Source: Pseudoalteromonas ostreae (lineage in GTDB: Bacteria > Pseudomonadota > Gammaproteobacteria > Enterobacterales > Alteromonadaceae). Taken from it: a stretch of DNA of 64,000 nucleotides. Each line of letters begins with the position of its first letter. The first letter of the stretch is position 1. The DNA lies in contig NZ_JAGPYN010000003.1 of NCBI RefSeq assembly GCF_018069805.1, positions 186,001-250,000 of the forward strand, written 5' to 3'. Under the pieces are notes generated by a model. It made no database searches and had not been told where the DNA came from. It was given only the letters and a program-made list of their open reading frames with translations. A program made the translations under genes and the position numbers. Below are positions 28,507-37,663 of the stretch, one piece after another.

Positions 28507-30132
28507 ATGGCTTCAAGTTTGTCTTTTCAAAACCTAAGTATAAGTAAAAAAATTCACGCTATCACGAGTATTGCTGTTATCGCTTTTGTGGTTATTGTAT
28601 TAATCAATTATATTTCGATGGTGGACAATCGGGGCTCATTAGACGAACTTGAAAAAACATCTTATCAAGTGGTAAAACTAACATCAGCGAACGTCGGATT
28701 ACTTGAAAAATTAGATGAGCTTTATACACAAGCAGTTACATTTGGTGAGCAAGACATTGTTGATAAAGCAAAAGAGACACTGACAGCGTTAACTGAGAAT
28801 CTTGATGCAATAAATAATATTAATAGTACCTACATTGATAGACAAACACGCACACAGCTAACAGAGTATGCTGCTATATCATCAAAAATTGCCAACGATA
28901 TGATCAGTGGAACCGCCGATTTTAGTAAAATTCAGCAGCAAGCTCAATCTAAAACCAAGATGTATAACTCGGTGTTGCAAAGTCTTAAAGCGGCTCAGCA
29001 ACGCGCCGATGCGCGTTTTTTTGAGTTGGTAAATAACACCAAGTCACGATCTGATCATGCATTAACGTTAATGCTGGTTGTGTCATCAGTTTCATTATTA
29101 TTATTGTTATTTATGGCTATTTGGATTGCTCGTGGAATTGCTGCTGCCGCCAGTGATGCGGCTGGAAATTTGCGTTTACTAGGTGAAGGCAAAGGATCTC
29201 TCAGTACACAACTGACAGTACGTAGTGAAGATGAAATCGGCCAAGTTGCTATTAACTTCAATACATTTATAGCCTTGTTAAGGGAGTCGGTACTCGAAGT
29301 AATGGCAGTGTGTGAACCCTTGATGGAAAACTCGACACGCTTAGTGCAGGGCATGGAGCAAGCCGAAAGTGCGACCAGCAAGCAAACCGCAGATGCTGAA
29401 ATAGTTAAACAGTCGATGGAAGAAATGAAACAAAGTGTAGGAGACATTTCACACTCGGCAGCAAGTGCTTCTCGTGCTGCGCAAACGGCTGAGCAAGAAG
29501 TGGAACAAAGCCGTTCACAGATCCGAACATCAGTCACTGAATCTCAGACCTTAAGCGCGGAAATCAATCGTGCCGCTTCGACGATTAACAAGCTTGCGGA
29601 TGATACAAAAAATGTAACTCAAATACTTAATGTGATCACCTCGATTGCAGAGCAAACCAATTTATTAGCACTTAATGCTGCTATAGAAGCTGCGCGAGCA
29701 GGTGAACAAGGGCGTGGTTTCGCTGTGGTTGCTGATGAAGTCAGAGAGCTGGCATCGCGTACGGCTAAATCAACCAATGAAATACGTGAACTATTAAGCA
29801 CTTTAAGTAGTGCCGCAAACGAGTCGGTTAGTGCTATGACATCGGCGCGTGATATGGCCAGTAATAATGCAACAGCGGCAGAAAATACAGGTATTTCAAT
29901 TGAAAAAATTGCAGAGCAAATGCTTGAAATTAATGGTATGAACTCACAAATTGCAGCAGCCACTGAAGAGCAAACATCAGTGGCGGCAATGGTGGTTGAA
30001 AATGTATCTAATATGCATACATCATTCGAAGATACTATGGCTTCGCTTACTGCGGTTCGTGATGTGGCGAAGAACTTACATTATCTGTCTGATAATCTAT
30101 TGGATGCGACAGCTAAATTTAAAGTCGAATAA
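28507..30132 (+). CDS. Methyl-accepting chemotaxis protein (four-helix-bundle type sensor)
   Basis: A 541-residue chemoreceptor. Membrane segment 1 is at about 17-37, followed by an entirely helical periplasmic domain of about 140 residues (four-helix-bundle type, size as in Tar/Tsr-class sensors). Membrane segment 2 is at about 183-206, then come a HAMP region and the signalling domain with [19 protein letters not shown] and [10 protein letters not shown]. No CheR pentapeptide is seen. AAGGTAGATCGC precedes the ATG. It is convergent with a porin and small binding-protein pair, with a shared terminator between them; ligand unknown. Confidence 0.94.
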   Translation: MASSLSFQNLSISKKIHAITSIAVIAFVVIVLINYISMVDNRGSLDELEKTSYQVVKLTSANVGLLEKLDELYTQAVTFGEQDIVDKAKETLTALTENLDAINNINSTYIDRQTRTQLTEYAAISSKIANDMISGTADFSKIQQQAQSKTKMYNSVLQSLKAAQQRADARFFELVNNTKSRSDHALTLMLVVSSVSLLLLLFMAIWIARGIAAAASDAAGNLRLLGEGKGSLSTQLTVRSEDEIGQVAINFNTFIALLRESVLEVMAVCEPLMENSTRLVQGMEQAESATSKQTADAEIVKQSMEEMKQSVGDISHSAASASRAAQTAEQEVEQSRSQIRTSVTESQTLSAEINRAASTINKLADDTKNVTQILNVITSIAEQTNLLALNAAIEAARAGEQGRGFAVVADEVRELASRTAKSTNEIRELLSTLSSAANESVSAMTSARDMASNNATAAENTGISIEKIAEQMLEINGMNSQIAAATEEQTSVAAMVVENVSNMHTSFEDTMASLTAVRDVAKNLHYLSDNLLDATAKFKVE

Positions 30133-30147
30133 CCTTGTAGTTATAAT

Positions 30148-30187
30148 AAAAAACGCCTTGTGGTTAGATACCACAAGGCGTTTTTAT
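30148..30187. terminator. Bidirectional terminator between chemoreceptor and PstS-like gene
   Basis: AAAAAACGCCTTGTGG, loop TTAGATA, CCACAAGGCGTTTTT: a 15- to 16-bp stem between convergent genes. Confidence 0.92.
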
Positions 30188-30201
30188 TTAAGTTAACACA
30201 G

Positions 30202-30609
30202 CTAGAAAGTTGCAATTACTTTCACCGCATCACTCACTTTACTGCTATCAATATAGCCAATAGCATCGGCATTACTCGAAACAAAGTTGATCACCGCCTG
30301 GTCATTATCTAGTTTTTCTGGCGGTGTACCTTTACCAGTAAAAACCAATTTTGACCAATAGGCATTAAGTTGGCTACTTGATTTACCAATTACTTTGTCA
30401 TTGAATTCATCTGTTATACTGTTACCGTTTTGATTTACTGGATTTACTTTCACTCCATCCGCAAATGACTTGCTTTTACCAAGGTAGATTTTTTTGATTT
30501 CATCTTGGTCTATCGTATTGGCATTACCTGTATTTACGATCACAGTAACGCCTGCAAACGCACTAAATGAACAGGCAGACATCAGGCCCGCTAAAATTAG
30601 TTTTTTCAT
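30202..30609 (-). CDS. Small PstS-like periplasmic phosphate-binding-family protein
   Basis: A 135-residue exported protein. The start at 30609 has AAGGGGAT just upstream and yields a standard signal peptide (M-K-K-L-I-L-A-G to A-F-A-G). The mature 115 residues resemble one lobe of PstS-type binding proteins: I-Y-L-G-K-S-K-S-F-A-D-G, then N-A-Y-W-S-K-L-V-F-T-G-K-G-T-P-P, then I-G-Y-I-D. PstS itself is over twice as long, so this belongs to the short phosphate ABC transporter substrate-binding-like group. No ABC transporter genes are near. It follows the porin gene with a 10-base gap, so the two form an operon. Confidence 0.82.
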   Translation of the reverse strand: MKKLILAGLMSACSFSAFAGVTVIVNTGNANTIDQDEIKKIYLGKSKSFADGVKVNPVNQNGNSITDEFNDKVIGKSSSQLNAYWSKLVFTGKGTPPEKLDNDQAVINFVSSNADAIGYIDSSKVSDAVKVIATF

Positions 30610-30619
30610 AACCATCCCC

Positions 30620-31765
30620 TTAAAAAACCAAATCAACAGCAACGGCAATAACATCCGTTTCAGTATCTGAGATATCATCATTAAAACGGCTAAAATCAAC
30701 TTTTAGTGCCGCAGATGAGTGAAAGTCGTAACGAGTTCCAATAGTGTATACATCACTTTGTGCACGAACACCATTGAGTGCCTGATTAATCCCATTATTG
30801 AGAGGAGGCACTTGGGTTACTTGATCAAAGCGAGATTTATCATGTTTGTCGTCATTATCTTCATAAGTAAAATGAATGATCCACTCATCCATACGATACC
30901 CAATCGACGCATAATATTGAGATTGTTTTGCTAAGATACTTTTTTCAACTTCAAACTGTGTGTATTCGGCATCAAATAATATGTTGTTATAGTCAATCGA
31001 AAAACCCACACCAATAAATGTACCGTCATCTTCATTTATAGCAATATCATCAGCTTGAGTTATTAGGCCGTTGTCGCGCAGTAATTGTTCAAGGCCATTA
31101 ATAGCTTGTCCGCCAGCTTCACCATTACTTAAATTAATAGAGGTTTCAGCAACTAAGTAAGCGGCGCGAACACTAAACCAATCATACGATAGAGTCCAGT
31201 TCACTCCGGCGATGTCGTTTAGTTTGGCTTCATCATTATTTGTAACTGCGACAATGTCACCATCAAAGCCACCATAAATAACTTGTAAGGTTGAATCCCA
31301 ATCTCCTATTTGTGAAGTGTGCAGTAGGCTCAAGCCTTCATAGGTAGAAAATGGAATACTATAAACAGACTGTGGTGGTCTTACCCAGCGATAAGCATAA
31401 CCAACATCTAAGAAGTCAGAGTAGCGGTAAAAAGGCACACGCATTTTACCCGCACTGAGTTGCAGCTCATCGGTAAATTCGTATGTTAAATAAGCCCATT
31501 CAAACTCGGCATCAAAATCATTTTCACCACGGGCTACAATTTGTGCAGTTGCACTGAGCTTATCTTGTAAATCAGCCGATAATTGTAAAGCAAAAACACT
31601 TTCATTTTTAAATGAAATGTCGTTGTCGTACCCATATCGACTGGTATTATCATCTAATGTTTTGCCACCAACAATAGAGGCAAAACCATTAATACGTACT
31701 TCTGCAAATGAGCTTGCAGATGCGCATACAGCACATAAAGCAATTGCGAGAGGAAGTTTTTTCAT
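30620..31765 (-). CDS. Outer-membrane porin
   Basis: A 381-residue predicted beta-barrel porin with a signal peptide (M-K-K-L-P-L-A-I-A-L to S-F-A-E). The start at 31765 is preferred over the longer open frame because it begins the signal peptide. The barrel has regularly alternating strands (for example F-E-W-A-Y-L-T-Y-E-F and L-Q-L-S-A-G-K-M-R-V-P-F-Y-R) and a terminal Phe (V-D-L-V-F). It is the first gene of a two-gene operon with the small PstS-like protein, which suggests joint uptake or sensing of an anion such as phosphate; that link is inference from context. Confidence 0.85.
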   Translation of the reverse strand: MKKLPLAIALCAVCASASSFAEVRINGFASIVGGKTLDDNTSRYGYDNDISFKNESVFALQLSADLQDKLSATAQIVARGENDFDAEFEWAYLTYEFTDELQLSAGKMRVPFYRYSDFLDVGYAYRWVRPPQSVYSIPFSTYEGLSLLHTSQIGDWDSTLQVIYGGFDGDIVAVTNNDEAKLNDIAGVNWTLSYDWFSVRAAYLVAETSINLSNGEAGGQAINGLEQLLRDNGLITQADDIAINEDDGTFIGVGFSIDYNNILFDAEYTQFEVEKSILAKQSQYYASIGYRMDEWIIHFTYEDNDDKHDKSRFDQVTQVPPLNNGINQALNGVRAQSDVYTIGTRYDFHSSAALKVDFSRFNDDISDTETDVIAVAVDLVF

Positions 31766-32000
31766 TGTGTATCCTAAGTATATAAAAAATATTGATTTCA
31801 AAGACATTCTAGTAGTTAAAGATCAGCTTTGCGATGTAATAAAGGAAAATTTTTAACATATTGAGGAGTGTTGTGAGCTTGTTTTAGCAAACCTGTAAGG
31901 AATGGGTTAATTTATTTTATTGGCTGACTAATTAATGAGCGTTTACTTTTGTTTTTTGAATTAACGTGAAATTATTATACCGAATTTAACAGAAATAACA

Positions 32001-32048
32001 TATAATACCCCTCCAAAGGTAAGATGCTTATGTTAAGCATCTTTTTTT
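32001..32048 (+). promoter_or_regulatory. Promoter -10 box followed by terminator-like leader hairpin
   Basis: A perfect TATAAT is at 32001-32006. About 15 bases downstream a 10-bp perfect hairpin (AAGATGCTTA, loop TGT, TAAGCATCTT; 32021-32043) runs into a stretch of seven T. The receptor gene starts about 50 bases later. The arrangement looks like an attenuator or a short terminated leader RNA. A -35 box is not clear. Confidence 0.5.
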
Positions 32049-32099
32049 ATGCCTAAAATTAATTAGGCTGTTCACATATGTTACCCTTTGGAGAAAATA

Positions 32100-34322
32100 T
32101 TGAAAATACGTCACCTATCCCAGTTAAGCATTGCAATTCTTAGCGCTTTTGCAACATCAAGCTACGCTCAAGAAGAAAAAACCACCGCTAAGCAGGATGC
32201 TTTTGAAAAAATAGAGGTGACTGCACGTAAGCGAACAGAAAGTATTTTTGAATCTCCAACAGCAATTACTTCTATTGGTGAAAACCTGATTGATAAAGCT
32301 AATATGAGTAACCTTGAAGATATTGGTAAGTATGTTCCTAACTTAAACATTACTCGTTACGGAGTTGGCAATGCCGCCCATGCATCGGTATTTATTCGCG
32401 GTATAGGGTTGCAAGATCATGTTATTACAACGGATCCTGGTGTTGGTGTTTACTTAGATGGTGTTTATTTAGGTCGCCAAATGGGCTCTAACTTGTCACT
32501 ACCAAACGTTGAGCGTGTTGAAGTATTACGAGGCCCTCAGGGCACTTTATATGGACGTAATACATTAGGTGGCGCAGTAAACATCATTACAAAACAACCA
32601 GGCGACGAAGGTATTTTAACAACCACGGCTAAGGTTGGTTCTCGTGGGCGTATCGCGGGTGATGTGTATTTTAATAATGCTTTGACTGATGAATTAAGCA
32701 TGTCTGCAAGTGCATCTTACAAACAGCGTGATGGTGTGGGTAAAGCTATTAATTTAGAAAACCCAGAGCAAAAAATTGGTGAAGAACAAGAAACGAGTGG
32801 CCGTGTTGCTATAAAGTGGCAACCTGACACAGACTTTTCCCTGGTTTTTGCATTGGATGCAGTTGATAACGAATCAGGTCAATCACCGTATACAATTGAA
32901 CTTACACAAGCACTTGATGCAAATAACTCTGCCAATGGTGATTTCCCACTACTTACTAGCGATATGCTACCAGCAGATCCGGATGATTTAGCGTCAACGG
33001 TTGCAGGTATTGAGTCAACCTCATATTCAGGTTGGGGTAGTTCATTAAGCCTTGATTGGGCATTAAATAATAGTTATACCGCAAAGTTTATCTCAAGCTA
33101 CCGTACCTCAGAGTATGAAGGCGGTCTTGATGATGATGCTGTCGCTCTTAATTTATCTGAGTTTCCAGAACAAGGTGGAGCCGACCAATATTCATTTGAA
33201 ATTCAATTAAATGGCTCATTTTCTGAGATGGATTTTGTATCGGGTCTTTACTATTTTAATGAAGATGGCTTTACCCGTTCAGGCCCATTTGTTTTTAGCC
33301 CGTGGAATACACCTAATGGTTTATTAAACGATGGCACAACAGCGTCATTCGGTGATTATGGTAACTTCAATATAAATCAAGAAACTAACTCATATGCTGC
33401 TTATATTAACGCTAGTTACGATTTAACAAATGAGTTAACAGTTGGTGGCGGTCTTCGTTATTCAAAAGATAAAAAAGTAGCGGATGCACTTTTTCCAAGC
33501 TTTCCTGAGCGCAAGTACGTATCAGCCGATTTTGATGCTGTAACCTGGGACGTCAATGCGTCGTATCAGTTAAGTAATAACATGAACGTGTATGGACAAA
33601 TTCAAAAAGGTTATCAAACGGGTGGATTCCCGCCACGTCCATTTGGTGGTCCAGATCAATTTGTATCTTTTGAAGAAACAAAAGCAATCAACTATGAGTT
33701 AGGCCTCAAAGGTCAGGTACATGAAAATGTATCAATGATGTTGGCTGTTTTTGTAACTGATTACACAGACTTGGCATTACCCTTCTCAGATCCAACCGCA
33801 GGCGGTGGCTTTGTGACTATTGTTGAAAATGCAGGTGCATCTAAAGCACAAGGTATTGAGCTTGAAACCACTGTTGCAGTGACAGACGATTTTACAATTC
33901 GTAGTGCTGTGGGTTACTTAGATTCAGAGATCACGGAGGTTGATGCTGGTGTGCAAGGTATTGGTAAAGGAGACTCACCAGCATTGACCCCACGCTGGAC
34001 TGTAATGGTTGCACCTTCATACTTTATTGATTTAAATAACGGTGCAACAGTTGCGCTCAATGCTAACTACTCTTATCGAAGTGATATGCAAGGTCAGTCA
34101 GTTTATAATCAAAGTGAGCATATCGATTCACGAGAGTTAGTTGGTTTTAATATCTCTTACCTAAACGCGTATGGTGATATGGAAGTAACGCTATATGGTG
34201 AAAACGTATTAAATGAAGTATACGATGTGGGTCGCTTGCAGCAATCAGGATTTGTAGGTGTAATGCGTAGTAACGATCGTAGCGAGTTTGGTATTAAATT
34301 TAAAAAAGACTTTGAATTGTAA
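32100..34322 (+). CDS. TonB-dependent outer-membrane receptor
   Basis: A 740-residue receptor that imports a bulky nutrient (siderophore, vitamin or glycan type) with TonB energy. I take the TTG at 32100 as start because GGAG lies exactly 6 bases before it and it opens a signal peptide (K-I-R-H-L-S-Q-L-S to S-S-Y-A-Q); another in-frame TTG lies at 32088. The probable TonB box is F-E-K-I-E-V-T-A. The plug domain shows R-G-P-Q-G-T-L-Y-G-R-N-T-L-G-G-A-V-N. The barrel follows to the C-terminus. The plug style (A-R-K-R-x-E-S) is that of the large iron-complex/vitamin-like receptors of marine bacteria; substrate unknown. Confidence 0.93.
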   Translation: MKIRHLSQLSIAILSAFATSSYAQEEKTTAKQDAFEKIEVTARKRTESIFESPTAITSIGENLIDKANMSNLEDIGKYVPNLNITRYGVGNAAHASVFIRGIGLQDHVITTDPGVGVYLDGVYLGRQMGSNLSLPNVERVEVLRGPQGTLYGRNTLGGAVNIITKQPGDEGILTTTAKVGSRGRIAGDVYFNNALTDELSMSASASYKQRDGVGKAINLENPEQKIGEEQETSGRVAIKWQPDTDFSLVFALDAVDNESGQSPYTIELTQALDANNSANGDFPLLTSDMLPADPDDLASTVAGIESTSYSGWGSSLSLDWALNNSYTAKFISSYRTSEYEGGLDDDAVALNLSEFPEQGGADQYSFEIQLNGSFSEMDFVSGLYYFNEDGFTRSGPFVFSPWNTPNGLLNDGTTASFGDYGNFNINQETNSYAAYINASYDLTNELTVGGGLRYSKDKKVADALFPSFPERKYVSADFDAVTWDVNASYQLSNNMNVYGQIQKGYQTGGFPPRPFGGPDQFVSFEETKAINYELGLKGQVHENVSMMLAVFVTDYTDLALPFSDPTAGGGFVTIVENAGASKAQGIELETTVAVTDDFTIRSAVGYLDSEITEVDAGVQGIGKGDSPALTPRWTVMVAPSYFIDLNNGATVALNANYSYRSDMQGQSVYNQSEHIDSRELVGFNISYLNAYGDMEVTLYGENVLNEVYDVGRLQQSGFVGVMRSNDRSEFGIKFKKDFEL

Positions 34323-34330
34323 ACTTACAA

Positions 34331-34366
34331 ACTTAAAAAAGGGGCAGACACTGCCCCTTTTTAAGT
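34331..34366 (+). terminator. Terminator of the TonB-dependent receptor gene
   Basis: CTTAAAAAAGGGGCAG, loop ACA, CTGCCCCTTTTTAAG just after the stop codon. Confidence 0.9.
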
Positions 34367-34443
34367 TTTGTATAGATAAATCTGTATACTTAGGTATAAA
34401 AATAGCCAAAAGGCTAGCAAATATAACTAAGCTTTAAAGCCAA

Positions 34444-34812
34444 CTAGTTATTACTTTCTTTGTCATGTTCTTCACGTGCAGCTTGTAATTCGTCAACGAG
34501 CTGTTGGGCTTTTTGCTTGGTTTTTTCTGTTAACTCGCCTGCTGCTTCTTTACTTTCAATCCAGGCATCAAGGGCAACTTCTTTGCCATCATCATACATA
34601 TCAAGGCCAAGTTTTTTACTTTCTTGTAGTAGCTCATCAAGTGATTCACCTTTAAATTGATTGCTGGTTTCTTTTACTTCATCCCATGCATCATTAAGTG
34701 CTTTTTTAACCTCAGTTTTAGCTTCAGCGGCATCTTTTTTTGCTTCGCTGGCGTCTTCGCAACCGGTTAGTGCTACACAGCCTAATAAAACTAAACTTGT
34801 TAATTTGTTCAT
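34444..34812 (-). CDS. Small helical lipoprotein
   Basis: A 122-residue lipoprotein: M-N-K-L-T-S-L-V-L-L-G-C-V-A-L-T-G-C with lipobox L-T-G-C (Cys18). The rest is almost entirely charged helix rich in Ala, Glu and Lys (E-A-K-K-D-A-A-E-A-K, Q-Q-L-V-D-E-L-Q-A-A-R), likely a coiled coil in the periplasm. I do not assign a function. GAACG precedes the ATG. It is divergent from the GNAT gene at 34908. Confidence 0.8.
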   Translation of the reverse strand: MNKLTSLVLLGCVALTGCEDASEAKKDAAEAKTEVKKALNDAWDEVKETSNQFKGESLDELLQESKKLGLDMYDDGKEVALDAWIESKEAAGELTEKTKQKAQQLVDELQAAREEHDKESNN

Positions 34813-34907
34813 ATTCGTTCCTTTGTATAATAATTATGTCCCGAGGAATATTTCCTCTGGTACAGTATTGATGGCAATCTTAAAACAAGCAATATACAGG
34901 CAAGAAA

Positions 34908-35444
34908 ATGAATATACCTCGAACAGCACGACTTAATTTTAAATTAATGGATGAAAATGACAGTGCGCTACTGTTTGAACTCGATAACGACCCACAAGTT
35001 ATGGAGTACCTTACTCGTGGCAAGACGACGACCATGAGCACTATCAAAGACGTTTTTATTCCGCGCATGCAAGCCTACCGCAATCCACAACAGGGCTGGG
35101 GGCTTTGGCAAGTTAACCTTAATGATAATGACAGCTTTATTGGTTGGATATTAATTCGGCCAATGGGTTTTTTTACTGCAGAGCCTGATTTTAGTGATAT
35201 TGAAATTGGCTGGCGCTTTAAACGCACAAGTTGGGGTAAAGGTTACGCCAGTGAAGCCGCGCAAGCCGTTGCCGATGTGATCATCGCCAATGCTGAGATC
35301 AAGGCACTTAGCGCCACTGCACTAAAAGACAATAACGGCTCGATTAAAGTGATGGAAAAGCTGGGTATGCAGTTTATTGAATACTATACCCATAGCGACG
35401 AGTTCGGCGAGTTACCAGCCGTGCTATATCGAAAATTTGTGTAA
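34908..35444 (+). CDS. GNAT acetyltransferase, RimJ/RimL-like
   Basis: A 178-residue GNAT N-acetyltransferase of the Acetyltransf_3 type. T-A-R-L-N-F-K-L-M opens the fold. I-G-W-R-F-K-R-T-S-W-G-K-G-Y-A-S-E-A forms the acetyl-CoA-binding loop, and N-N-G-S-I-K-V-M-E-K-L-G-M-Q is the C-terminal motif. Substrate unknown. It is followed by ggt after about 90 bases, probably as a separate transcription unit. Confidence 0.9.
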   Translation: MNIPRTARLNFKLMDENDSALLFELDNDPQVMEYLTRGKTTTMSTIKDVFIPRMQAYRNPQQGWGLWQVNLNDNDSFIGWILIRPMGFFTAEPDFSDIEIGWRFKRTSWGKGYASEAAQAVADVIIANAEIKALSATALKDNNGSIKVMEKLGMQFIEYYTHSDEFGELPAVLYRKFV

Positions 35445-35536
35445 AGTTATTCATTGTAGTTTGACCCTTGTTAACTGAATGTGTATTAATGGGGTTAATA
35501 AAATAATCAAAAAATAAAATCAACAAGGAATTAAAT

Positions 35537-37207
35537 ATGTTTGCAGGTGTAAAACATTTACTGATTTTTAGTGTCATTGTAATGCAGTTACACATAACGG
35601 CATTGGCAGCTAGTGGCAAAACAGCCCAAGCAGCAGTAGCTATGCCCGATAATTACAGTAGTGACGTAGCAAGAGCCATTTTGGAGCAGGGCGGTAACGC
35701 GGTTGATGCAGCCATTGCTGCGCAGTTTGTATTAGCCGTTACTTTGCCTGAAGCGGGAAACATTGGCGGTGGTGGTTTTATGCTGATCCAAAAAGACGGG
35801 CAAGGCGACTTTATAGATTACCGCGAAACAGCTCCAATTGCCGCCCATCGCGATATGTATTTGGATGACAAAGGTAATGTGGTTGCCAATAAATCGGTAT
35901 ACGGCATTCACGCCAGTGGTGTACCCGGTAGTGTGGCTGGCATGTGGCTTGCTCATCAAAAACACGGCACACTTGATTGGAAAACCCTTGTTGAGCCTGC
36001 AGTAAAGTTAGCCGAGCAGGGTTTTATTGTTCACCCTAAATTAGCCAGCAGTATTGAGCGCTACATTGCCCGCATGGCTAAAAAAGACGTAACAATTAAC
36101 TTTGCTGATTATTTTGCCAGCGCTAAAGCGAATCAAAACTTTAAGCAACCTGAGCTTGCAGCCACGTTAAAACGTATTCGCGAGCAAGGTAAGGCAGGAT
36201 TCTATGAAGGCGAAACTGCTAAAATCATTGCCGATTTTATGGCTGAACATGGCGGGATCATTACGCAAGCGGATTTAAAAGCCTATCAAGCAAAATCACG
36301 TACCCCAATGAAAGCAGCTTGGAACGCTTACCAAGTACTCACATCACCACCACCAAGCTCCGGCGGTATTGCAATAATACAATGGTTAAAAATGTACGAG
36401 CTGACTAAACCCAAAGCAGGGCTTGAGCATAACTCCACTCCATATATTCATTTATTAGCAGAAATTGGCAAACGCGTATTTGCTGATAGAGCAGAGTATT
36501 TAGGTGATCCAGACTTTTTTGACGTGCCAAAGAGCGAACTAATCGCCATGGATTATCTTAAAAAGCGCAGTAGCACCATCACACTCGATAAAATATCGAC
36601 GACTGAAAACATTAAACCTGGGTTATATGAAAGCGAACAAACCACGCATTTTTCTATAGTTGATAAATGGGGTAATGCAGTATCGAATACCACCACCATT
36701 AATTTAGGTTATGGCAGTGGTGTAGTCGTTGCTGGCGCGGGCTTTTTGCTTAACGATGAAATGGATGACTTTAGTGCCAAACCAGGGGTGATGAATGTAT
36801 TTGGCGCGCTCGGTGGTAAAGCCAATGAAATCCAGCCGCATAAGCGTATGCTTAGTTCAATGACGCCAACTATCTTACTCAAAGGCAATAAAGTTAAAAT
36901 GGTTACCGGCTCACCTGGCGGCACCACCATAATAAGCTCGGTGTACGAATCTATTTTAAACGCGGTTGAATTTAATATGAGCGCCGATGAAGTGGTAAAT
37001 AGCCCGCGTTTTCATCATCAACTTTGGCCTAAAAATGTGATCCGTCATCATGCAGGGTTAGATGCAAGCGTTGTTAAAGCACTAGAGAAAATGGGCTACA
37101 CCTTAGACGAGCGCCATTTTGGTGATATGCATGTGATTATCGAACGTGATGGCAAACTAGATGCCGGCTCAGAAGCGTCAGGGCGCGGTAAGGCGATGGT
37201 GTTTTGA
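35537..37207 (+). CDS. ggt: Gamma-glutamyltransferase (Ggt)
   Basis: A 556-residue periplasmic enzyme, made as a proenzyme, that cleaves gamma-glutamyl bonds of glutathione. A signal peptide (about 1-25, ending L-A-A-S-G) is followed by the large-subunit part. Self-cleavage is expected before T-T-H-F-S-I-V-D, whose Thr becomes the nucleophile of the small subunit. The oxyanion-forming G-G loop is at S-P-G-G-T-T-I-I. Length is normal for the family. AAGGAAT precedes the ATG. It is the last core-like gene before the accessory island. Confidence 0.96.
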   Translation: MFAGVKHLLIFSVIVMQLHITALAASGKTAQAAVAMPDNYSSDVARAILEQGGNAVDAAIAAQFVLAVTLPEAGNIGGGGFMLIQKDGQGDFIDYRETAPIAAHRDMYLDDKGNVVANKSVYGIHASGVPGSVAGMWLAHQKHGTLDWKTLVEPAVKLAEQGFIVHPKLASSIERYIARMAKKDVTINFADYFASAKANQNFKQPELAATLKRIREQGKAGFYEGETAKIIADFMAEHGGIITQADLKAYQAKSRTPMKAAWNAYQVLTSPPPSSGGIAIIQWLKMYELTKPKAGLEHNSTPYIHLLAEIGKRVFADRAEYLGDPDFFDVPKSELIAMDYLKKRSSTITLDKISTTENIKPGLYESEQTTHFSIVDKWGNAVSNTTTINLGYGSGVVVAGAGFLLNDEMDDFSAKPGVMNVFGALGGKANEIQPHKRMLSSMTPTILLKGNKVKMVTGSPGGTTIISSVYESILNAVEFNMSADEVVNSPRFHHQLWPKNVIRHHAGLDASVVKALEKMGYTLDERHFGDMHVIIERDGKLDAGSEASGRGKAMVF

Positions 37208-37606
37208 TCGCAGCTTTAAGCGGTAAGTCATAAGTTGTAAGATTGTTCGGTGTTAAATTAGGCGATTGTAGTTGGGGGGAGGGTAACGAAGCCCAATTAC
37301 AAAAAGGTTTCAGGGGCTAGGTAACTAGGTGTTAGGGGAGTGACTCGTAGGCGCGAGTTTACCTCGTGCAGTACGCAGTTTAATGAAATTGGGTGTTAGT
37401 GAACGACTCGCCATAGCATTTGGTATCACCAGCACCAAAAGTAGGCGGTTGGAAGCGAAGGCCCTTGTCGAAGCTCAAAAACAAAAGTAATTAATATTGC
37501 GCTAGGCAATGACTATTTAGCGTCACAAGGTTTAGTGTCATTGAGAGATATTTGGATCAATATTCATTACGGGAGATGAACCGACCATAGCACTTTCTGC
37601 TAATGA
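37208..37606. other. Gene-free stretch at the left edge of the accessory island
   Basis: About 400 bases with no convincing reading frame. Several short G-rich runs (for example near 37270-37290 and 37335) and AGGTGTTAGGGGAG-type sequence occur. It may contain the decayed interior of the group II intron whose 3' end lies just to the right. Confidence 0.4.
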
Positions 37607-37658
37607 AAAGCGCATGATGGGTGGTGTGGGGGCCGGAGGAGACCTCCTGCTACCCGAT
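37607..37658 (+). ncRNA. 3' end of a group II intron (fragment)
   Basis: The stretch TGTGGGGGCCGGAGG-AGA-CCTCC followed by TGCTACCCGAT is the form taken by domain VI and the 3' end of bacterial group II introns. The sequence after it, TAGGTT, abuts the end of the cassette gene on the other strand and fits an attC core complement. Upstream, a partly paired stretch (ACC, CCAT ... ATGG, GGT) may be a degenerate domain V, but it lacks the canonical sequence. No reverse transcriptase gene remains. Confidence 0.5.
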
Positions 37659-37663
37659 TAGGT

